NCBI GenBank assembly: GCA_011032825.1
Contig: JAADJZ010000006.1
Span: 1,612,001-1,676,000, forward strand
From: Massariosphaeria phaeospora
Lineage: Eukaryota > Ascomycota > Dothideomycetes > Pleosporales
Length of the DNA stretch: 64,000 bases
Direction of reading: 5' to 3'
Under the pieces are notes generated by a model. The model made no database searches, had not been told where the DNA came from, and saw nothing but the letters and a program-made list of their open reading frames with translations. The position numbers and the translations under genes were made by a program. Below are positions 56,924 to 64,000 of the stretch, piece by piece (positions within the stretch are counted from its first letter, which is position 1; every line of letters begins with the position of its first letter).

Positions 56924-57752
56924 TCAGTAATCCGAACCCTCAATCCCCAACTTGCCCTCATTCTTCTCAATGTACGCAACCAAGTCTTCTATCGTGCACA
57001 CCCTGATCCCCCACTGCCTGCCAAAAGCCATACAGTCGTCCCGCCTCATCATGCCCCCTCCATGCCTCTCCGCTTTCCCCGGAACCTCCTCGCCGTCCGT
57101 GACCAACTCGCAAATGACACCCACCGACTGCTTGCCCGCCAACCGACACAAGTCGACCGCAGCCTCGGTATGGCCTCTCCTTACCCTGACGCCGCCCTCG
57201 CGCGCCTGCAGCGGCAGCACGTGGCCCGGCCGCCGGAAATGCGACGCCTTGGCCGCGGGGTCGGCGAGCATGCGGCACGTGAGGCTGCGGTCGGCGGCGC
57301 TGATGCCCGTCGTCACGGCCGGGTCGGTCGCGTCGACGGATACGGCGTACGCGGTGCGGTTGGGGTCGGCGTTGTCGGCCACCATTTGCGGGAGGTGCAG
57401 CGTCGCGGCGCGCGACACGGACAGCGGCGCGCACATGTAGCCCGACGAGTAGCGGATCATGAAGGCGGCTTTCGCGGGGGTGAGGGCGCTGGCGGCGATG
57501 ATAAGGTCGCCTTCGTTTTCGCGCGAGGGCGAGTCGAGGACTATGACGAATTCATCGTTGGCTGCGGGGGAGGGCGGGGTTAGTGTTGCGAGGTTGCTGG
57601 GGAGGGTGGGAGCGCGTACCAAAGGCTTGTATGACGTCTGGTATTGAGTCGAAGGCTGGATGTGCTGGGGTATGGTTCAAGAGGCCATTGACGCTGCTGA
57701 CAGTGCCGTTGTATCCGTTGACATGGCTGGCGCTGCCGTTGAGGGTGGCCAT
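56924..57752 (-). CDS. RIB3: 3,4-dihydroxy-2-butanone 4-phosphate synthase (riboflavin biosynthesis)
   Basis: Converts ribulose 5-phosphate to DHBP and formate, providing the four-carbon unit for riboflavin. Exons 57620-57752 and 56924-57561 give 256 residues. An Asn/Ser/Gly-rich N-terminal extension (about 1-30) precedes the RibB fold. Signature residues are the acidic metal/substrate loop DSPSRENEGDLIIAA (about 54-68), the stretch PLQAREGGVRVRRGHTEAAV with its catalytic His, and CELVTDGE. It is a stand-alone enzyme with no GTP cyclohydrolase II domain attached, as usual in fungi. The coding sequence is strongly GC-biased at third positions, producing shadow frames on the other strand. The symbol follows yeast. 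Confidence 0.94.
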
Positions 57753-58469
57753 GCTGTCGCGTGTAGTCTGTAGGTGGTGTAGTCCAAGCCAGCGCTGGCG
57801 AGATACAATGTCCGGTGTGTTTCTTCTATAGAGCTTTCAACCCAGAGTGCGGAATAGTACAAGAAGACTGGCGCCGGATTGGCAATGCTTAGAAGAGGCC
57901 GAAATGTGCAAGTACGTGGTGCTCTTTGTAAGCCGATGCCGGAAGGGAGCTTTCCCGCGTATTTGGTGGTATGGAAGGTGGCGGATGGTGGGATTTATAG
58001 GTACCGTGGCCGCGGGGAGATTCAACTATCTTGGTGCGAACTACCCAGTTGCAGTATTAGAAAGGAGAATTATGTTGTCCTCGTATTTGGCGGGGTCTGA
58101 GGGTCCACGAAGGCCGAGGCAGATCTTCGCATCGGCTCCATCGGATGCCGATCCGAGAACAGCGATGAACTTCCGACGCGCCCGATGACCAAGCCACTCT
58201 TCCTTCACTCATCCCCCGCCCTGAAAACGGGACACGGAAAAAATACGGAGCATGCGGGTTATGGAATGACTTGAAGCCGACTCATCGCGTGTGCGACGGC
58301 TGTGTGCACGTACGGATCGCGTTTCATAGCACCAAATGCTCTTATTCGAAAAGATCCCGCGATACTCCTATCTAAAAGTACCTAATACTAGAACATTATC
58401 AAACAATGGAATCTAGTACAACAGAGGCATTCTGCTTTCCAAGCAATGCCATCTTAAGTTATCCGATTC
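57753..58469. other. Intergenic, no gene seen
   Basis: 717 bases holding the RIB3-like promoter and the 3' flank of the permease gene. Nothing specific was recognised. Confidence 0.6.
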
Positions 58470-60547
58470 TTAGGCGACCTTCTGAGGCCCCTTGTCATCG
58501 ATCATGGTCTTCTCATTCGCAATCCCGTGTCCAGAGCTCGATTCCGAAGTCCTCGCGACGGCTGTCCCGAGACCCTCACTCTCCGGATCAGCACGCCAGA
58601 AATCCTTCTTTCCGCTGATCGCCCTCTTCATCCACGGTGGGATGATGCTACCGGCCACCCACTCTTCTTTCTCTTGCCTGTTCGGCGGTACAATGCGGCC
58701 ACCTGAGACCGTTTCGACGAGCCAGACGACGTTGTTGATAAGCAGGTACGATACGATACCCGCAATGAGGCCGTAAGCAATGCTGTACGTGAACGGCATG
58801 ATGGCAATGGTGAGGAAGGCGGGAATGGCGTCGCCCATGTACCGCCAGTTGATGTCTTTCGCGGACTGAGCCATGAGCGAGCCCACGATAATCAGTGTAC
58901 AACCAGTGGCCCAAGGAGGAATCGACGCGAAAATTGGGGCGAAGAAAATGGAGATGAAGAATGCGAGACCAGTGACCATGGCGGTGAGACCCGTCTTTCC
59001 ACCTTCTGAAATACCAGCGCCCGACTCGATATAAGCAGTCACTGGAGGGGAGCCGAAGAGACTGCCTATCGAGATACCAAGAGCATCGACAGTATAGGCA
59101 ATGGAACTGGCCTCGAAATCTTGGGTGCGCTCATCGATGGCTCCACAGAAGCGGGCCATGGAATAGAGGGTGCCAGTACCTGCGTATGTTAGAGGACGCT
59201 ATCGGAGAACTTCAGCAGGGAAACTCACAGTCAAGGATATCCACGTAAAGAAAGGTGATGAACGCCAGCCCGAATTTTCCGCCGTGCCCAGATATATCCC
59301 ACTGCTGGACTGCCAAGATTCGTTTGATGGGATGAAACGTGACGACTTTCTTGAAGAAATCGAATGCAGAGTCTCCGAGCTCAGTGTGGGGGAAGTACGT
59401 GACGGGAGTTGAACGAGGCCAGGAGATGATGGAAACCAGCAAAATGCCAATGATGATTGCGCCCTTGACCCGGTACATCATGAGTAGGACGGTCAAGATA
59501 CCACCACAGAAGATACCGATCCACATGGTAGGGTTCGCCATTTTGTGGCCACCCGGGCAGACGCCTTCCTCCATGAATTGCTGTTCACAGCCGGCCAACT
59601 CCAGGGGCGTCGATTTAGCTCCGGTAATCAATCCGATACCGGCGGAATAAGTGAGGCCGATAATGGTGAGGTACAACCCGATTCCAACTCCGGTTGCGAG
59701 CTTGATGCTAGCGGGAATTGCCCTGTAAGCACGAGTTAGGATTTAGCCATGTCTAAAGTCTCAGCCGGGACTCTACTGACCTCGCCAGCCATTGTCGAAT
59801 ACCCAATAATGTGAGCAAAACGAAGACAAATCCCTCGGCGAAGACAGCGGTGAGCGCTACCTCGTACGGAACCATGCCTGTGAAGGGTCAGCCCATGTTC
59901 TGTTCTGGACGTCTGTACCACTCTAGCCCCACGGGTGCCTGCAGCAAAAGTGAAACATGGCGTCTTTACTGGCACCACGAATCCCAACCGTAACGTCTTT
60001 TAGAATAGTCGGCCATACGTACCAGAGCCATGATACCCAACGACGGTGAAGGCGAAGTACGCGTTTAAGCCCATTCCTGGCGCCAGGGCAATGGGCATGT
60101 TGGCGAACAGCCCCATGCAGAAGGAAGTTAAAGCGGCAATGGCAGCTGTCGCGGTCACAAGATCCCGGTTGACTTCTTGGACGCACAGCATATACTCAGG
60201 GTTGCTGTCGCACAGATCGGCCTTGCCTTCTGGAGGACACACACATGTTCCACCACTCTGGGACGTGATCGATGCTAGGTGGTGTCAACAGAGCTCAGCA
60301 AAGTTTATTTTGCTGACGTACCGTTCACGGAGATGATGTAGGCCATGGCGAAGAAGGTGGCGAGTCCAGCACGAATTTCTGTGAAGAAATAGCTCCCTTT
60401 TCGTTCCTTGGGCTGTATACTATGTTAGACTTCATTGCGTGTCTTGGAAGGGGGTCGACATACATGACCTGAACCTTCAAGTCGAAAGTACTTGCCCACG
60501 GCCGACTGGCCGATCTTGACGTTGGTGTTGTGAATCCAGCCCGCCAT
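58470..60547 (-). CDS. azgA: AzgA-type adenine/guanine/hypoxanthine permease
   Basis: Proton-coupled plasma-membrane uptake of purine bases. Exons are 60464-60547, 60322-60412, 60023-60274, 59781-59877, 59229-59722 and 58470-59179; phases agree and give 575 residues, close to A. nidulans AzgA. Conserved features are the first-helix region [20 protein letters not shown], the substrate-site loop [20 protein letters not shown], the second pseudo-repeat [20 protein letters not shown] (the S-x-x-x-x-Y-I-E-S-x-x-G motif of the family) and about 12-14 hydrophobic segments. The hydrophilic C-terminal tail (about 60 residues) is typical. A 145-base intron (59878-60022) is the longest in the gene. Confidence 0.93.
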
Positions 60548-62429
60548 CTCGATCAACCGCGATTGCAGCAGTTGTGCAAAGCAGTATGGTAGTTGGGGGG
60601 TGCGGGTAGGTAGGGAATCGAGAGGTGCAGGGAGGGTAATTTATGTGCAGGTAGGTTCAGGCAGACGGCAACAGGTCCATTTAAAGATTCTGATGATGCC
60701 AGTGAAAGTGTATCTGTAGCATCCCGCACCACCGATAAGGGTGTGACTGGGATCGTCTTGGCGACGGCAAAGCATGGGTCGCGCTGTTGACGTTACCCAA
60801 TCCTGATGAAGTGCGCCATGCTAGCCATCGCCTGTGCATCGCCTGCTCGCGGTGCGATACGACCCATTGGAGACCGCCGACAGACATACGCCCGGGGAAT
60901 GGGAGACGTTGCGAGCATACCTCTTGACCAGACCGTGGACTCCGCATGAGGGGAGACTGCCGCCGCCCGCTCGCCGTCCAGCCCACACGCCCGTGTTTGC
61001 TTTTGCCTGACACTTCGGTTGGACAACCACAGCGCGGAATCAGCAGCGCAGCGCAGGACGCAGGACTCCCCAGCGAGCACGGCGGAGGCGGCCGACACGC
61101 GCCAGGGCTGGGCCGCAAGGGGCTCGCCTCTCTGTCGTCGGATCCTCATTAACCCATCGTGGCTTGCTGGCGGCGAGGTGCGCTCCTCGACGAGCTGCGA
61201 TTGCAAATGCGATTTGGTCAGATCCGGGGACCTCGGCACAAGCGCGTTTTTCGAAGGCGGGCCATGGTGGAGAGGGTGGAGATGGCTACGGCGGCGAGAC
61301 GACGAGACGACGACGCGCAGCAGCAAAGACCATACAAAGCGCTGTATCGCGTGGACAGGTGGAACAATGCCAATGCTAACAATCAACTGACAGGTTTCGG
61401 CGGTGCAGCGTAGCAAGTGAGGGATACACGGACACACCTGCCACGGTCGGAACCGAGATAGCAGCACTGATACGAGGAATTCGAGCGCAGCGATGCGAAA
61501 GCGACTTGCACGACATGGACACGACGGCACGACATGAGCGTGTCCTGTCAGAGCTGTCATGATTCGACCTTGCATCAGATGCCTCCATGCCTGGCTTGAA
61601 CACCTGCGGGCCGAAATAACTCGGTCGGCTACGTCACGTGCTATGCCACCTCCGAGAACCTGCGTTCCTGGGCTCAACGATATAATATACCATGGCAAGA
61701 GAACAGGGGCAGAAGAATCGTACGTTTGCGTTAGATTCTATCTGCATTGGTCAAGCGATTGGCAAACCAAACCTCACGGTCGACCTTATTAGCAGTGAAA
61801 ACCTTCTCGGCATAGAGCCCGCATAAAAAGAGCTTTGAGAAACTCGATATGTGCACTTCACGCGTCATCATTCCTTTAGTAACGAATAGCTATATAGCAC
61901 ATCTATCTATTATGTAGGTTCAAAGATCAGCACAAGATTCGCACAATAGTCCTACTAGTATTGTCGTCGTTTGTCGAGCGCGCGGCCGACGTTCCGGGTT
62001 GGCACATCTACCAACCATAGAGGCAGCTTTCACCGCTGGGAGTGACTCACGCGCCGAACTCTTTCCCTATTGTTCGGGCTCAACAATGCTACCGACCGGG
62101 CTGGCGAATAAGCGCTTCAATAGACCGGCGGCCCCCTGAGGTACTGGGTATAAGTACTCCTCGACCGACCCTTCTTCTACTGCTCTGTCACTTCTGTCGC
62201 AACCTCCACTTTCTGCTGACTCAACCGTTTATCTGATACCACTTCTATCATCGACAGTTCTGTCGCAACCTCCACTTCTGCCGACTCAACGGTTCAACTG
62301 ATACCACTTCTTTTATCTACAACTCCTATACTCGGTTCAACTTAGCGGCGACTACCACCTACGTCGACTGTCACATTGACGCACGCTTCTTCGACGAATC
62401 TCAGAGTCAACTACGCATCATCTTCACCA
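60548..62429. other. Divergent intergenic region, no gene seen
   Basis: 1.9 kb between the permease (-) and the 2EXR gene (+). Several long frames at 60680-61700 overlap on both strands; they are Arg/Ser/Cys-rich and show no family features. A 66-base tandem duplication lies at 62192-62318, in the likely 5' leader of the next gene. Confidence 0.55.
62192..62318 (+). repeat. 66-base imperfect tandem duplication
   Basis: Two neighbouring copies begin ttctgtcgcaacctccactt (62192 and 62258) and end near accacttct-tatc, differing by a few substitutions and small indels. They are pyrimidine-rich and lie 110-240 bases before the start codon of the next gene, so they probably fall in its promoter or leader. 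Confidence 0.75.
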
Positions 62430-63746
62430 ATGGCTCCTACAGCGAACCGCGGACCGGCCGCCAACGTCATTGCATCTATGACGGAGAAGAGGGCCAGGCG
62501 AAAACTAGTCAAAAACGCGCCCATCATGGCAGTCGATACCCGCGCTTTCACGAAAAAGGTGACAGCTCTTTTGGACAGATTCTCCAGCAAAGTCGAGAAG
62601 CGCGATATTGCAAAGAGAGTCTACTTTCAGGAGAACACCTTTCGATTCTATCAGAACTCCTTCGCCACATTCACTTTCGCCAACAGGGAGGAGGCCGAAC
62701 TCCTCCGGACTATCACCGTCATCAACGACGGTAACAACTTCTCCGGCTTCGGTACGGCTCTCAAGCGCTGCCCCAATCTGCAGACGCTCGAGATTTGTGT
62801 CTCTGAGATATCGATAATCGAGCATCAACTGTTCCTGGTGGAAGGATACCTACAAACTCCAAGAGGATTGCGTCCCCAAGACTACAGCCCTCAGATGAAT
62901 CTCACGGTCCTCCGCGCGAAAGGAATGGATGCCCTTCGTGCACTTCGGATCCCCAATGTACTCTTCAGCACGGACCCTGAGGATGAAGGTGGCGACGGGC
63001 CAATTCCTGGTGGCATCCTAGAAACTATCGTCGCGCAAGAAATGATGGGGAAGAAAGATGACCTTGCATCCACCAAAACCAGCCGAAAGCGCAAGCTGAC
63101 AGAAGATGCTGAGCCTCCTAAGAAGCGCGCACGAACTACTGGCAACGCAGACACCAAAAGCGCTCTCACGACGTCGGGAAAACCGTTTCCCCTACTCAAG
63201 CTTTCTGCGGAATTGAGAAACTCAATATATGAGTATGCCATGACCATCGATGGTCCTATCAACCCATCAAAACGGCATCCAACCTCGCACCACCGCTCCG
63301 ATCCTCCTCGCTCTTCGAAGAACAAATTCCGTCCTGGACCAGCACCAGAGTCCGCCCTCGCTCTACTCTTGGTTAACAAGCAGGTCAAAAACGAAGCGCT
63401 CGGTATCTACTACAGCAATAACCAGTTAGAATTCCATTCTCCACAGCAATTGGAGACATTCTTGCAATCTATCTCGGATGAGCGAAAAGAATGCATTCGC
63501 AAGCTCAAGCTTTACACCAAGCTATCAGACGATCATAGTCTGGAAGAGCAACTCCTATCAGCGAACAACCTGAAGAATCTGGAGCATTTTGAGCTTGGGC
63601 TGGTTTCATATAAGAGTGGTGAAAAGAATTTGATGGCGCATTCGCGATGGGCTTCAGAGCAAGAGTGGTTGAGGAAGTTGGGCGGACGGGGCGTGAAAGT
63701 CAAGCTCTGGAGCTTCTCGATTGATGGGGATGAAGGTAACCCGTAA
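62430..63746 (+). CDS. 2EXR/F-box-like fungal protein of unknown function
   Basis: A single exon of 438 residues from ATG 62430. The N-terminal half is helical without a recognised domain, with LRR-like pieces (LKRCPNLQTLEICVSE). A basic bipartite nuclear-localisation-like stretch lies mid-protein (SRKRKLTEDAEPPKKRAR, about 228-245). The C-terminal half starts with FPLLKLSAELRNSIYEYAM, the 2EXR-type motif found in hundreds of ascomycete proteins, followed by LALLLVNKQVKNEALGIYYS, which is typical of the same family. Such proteins are often expanded in fungal genomes, and their function is unknown. Confidence 0.82.
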   Translation: MAPTANRGPAANVIASMTEKRARRKLVKNAPIMAVDTRAFTKKVTALLDRFSSKVEKRDIAKRVYFQENTFRFYQNSFATFTFANREEAELLRTITVINDGNNFSGFGTALKRCPNLQTLEICVSEISIIEHQLFLVEGYLQTPRGLRPQDYSPQMNLTVLRAKGMDALRALRIPNVLFSTDPEDEGGDGPIPGGILETIVAQEMMGKKDDLASTKTSRKRKLTEDAEPPKKRARTTGNADTKSALTTSGKPFPLLKLSAELRNSIYEYAMTIDGPINPSKRHPTSHHRSDPPRSSKNKFRPGPAPESALALLLVNKQVKNEALGIYYSNNQLEFHSPQQLETFLQSISDERKECIRKLKLYTKLSDDHSLEEQLLSANNLKNLEHFELGLVSYKSGEKNLMAHSRWASEQEWLRKLGGRGVKVKLWSFSIDGDEGNP

Positions 63747-64000
63747 CGTAGACGCGTGTGGGAAGAATTGCAGGCTCTAGAGAGGAGCACAAGGGGAGAA
63801 GAGTAGTGGGTGGTGAGGAAGGGGTTGGCACGGACATGGCCTAGAGTGCATATCTGATTTAAGATAGAATAGGCCATCCTCCTGGCAGCATAGACGTTTC
63901 CAGCAATCAACATGCAATTTGCCTTTATCTTTGCAAAGCCCCATCGTATGCTGTACAATAGGTAATGTCTAAGCCGAATAACACATGTGATGTTGCTCCA
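63747..64000. other. Right edge, no gene seen
   Basis: 3' flank of the preceding gene up to the window end; no supported coding sequence. Confidence 0.5.

Noticed and set aside
60793..61698. 301-codon frame on the minus strand
   Set aside because: Arg/Ser/Cys-rich with no recognisable motif, overlapped by other frames on both strands in GC-rich intergenic DNA; looks like chance openness.

Overview
This window looks like a gene-dense chromosomal stretch from a filamentous ascomycete (Pezizomycotina). Three observations point there. Most genes are interrupted by short GT-AG introns of about 46-80 bases with CTAAC/CTGAC-like branch points. The proteins belong to families typical of that group (full-length PDR-type ABC transporter, bZIP-DUF3425 factor, ascomycete laccase ending in DSGL, DUF7580 and 2EXR proteins, a DUF7923-like CCCH protein). 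Intergenic DNA is short except for a few AT-rich or repeat-bearing patches. A Dothideomycete is my best guess, but that is inference. No rRNA, tRNA, CRISPR array or virus-like gene was seen.

Layout: 1-2.5 kb has no gene but carries a 226-base MITE-like element. At 2.5-5.9 kb a CCCH zinc-finger gene (-) and an F-box gene (+) sit head to head, and both reading frames are interrupted. At 5.9-7.4 kb there is a degenerate 15-base minisatellite and GAGCT/AGCTC palindromic repeats. Then come a TAPT1/EMP65-like ER membrane protein (-), ATP-dependent PEP carboxykinase (-) with a strong G-quadruplex motif upstream, a PDR-type ABC transporter (-), a bZIP-DUF3425 transcription factor (-), a SNF2-family translocase with SUMO-interaction-like motifs (+) and GDP-mannose pyrophosphorylase (+). 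At 29.6-33.5 kb lie a poorly understood region with regularly spaced splice signals and a possible five-exon orphan gene, and a small conserved fungal protein (-).

The second half holds two fungal proteins of unknown function (33.5-37.7 kb) and a head-to-head pair of microtubule regulators, LIS1/NudF (-) and an XMAP215/Stu2/AlpA TOG protein (+), sharing a 707-base promoter region. Next are a multi-zinc-finger protein (-) with a GC-AG intron facing a DUF7580 protein (+), a Thr-rich secreted or surface protein (-), a possible gene remnant at 52.3-52.8 kb, a secreted laccase (+), an AT-rich RIP-like island at 56.2-56.8 kb, DHBP synthase of riboflavin biosynthesis (-), an AzgA-type purine permease (-), and a 2EXR-type protein (+).

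Most genes are unrelated housekeeping or surface functions, and no biosynthetic gene cluster is evident. Groupings worth noting are LIS1 with the TOG protein (same cellular machinery, shared promoter) and the paired zinc-finger/DUF7580 genes, whose families are often found among fungal signalling and incompatibility-type genes. Exon boundaries were worked out by hand from splice consensus, frame continuity and remembered family architecture; no alignment or database search was run.
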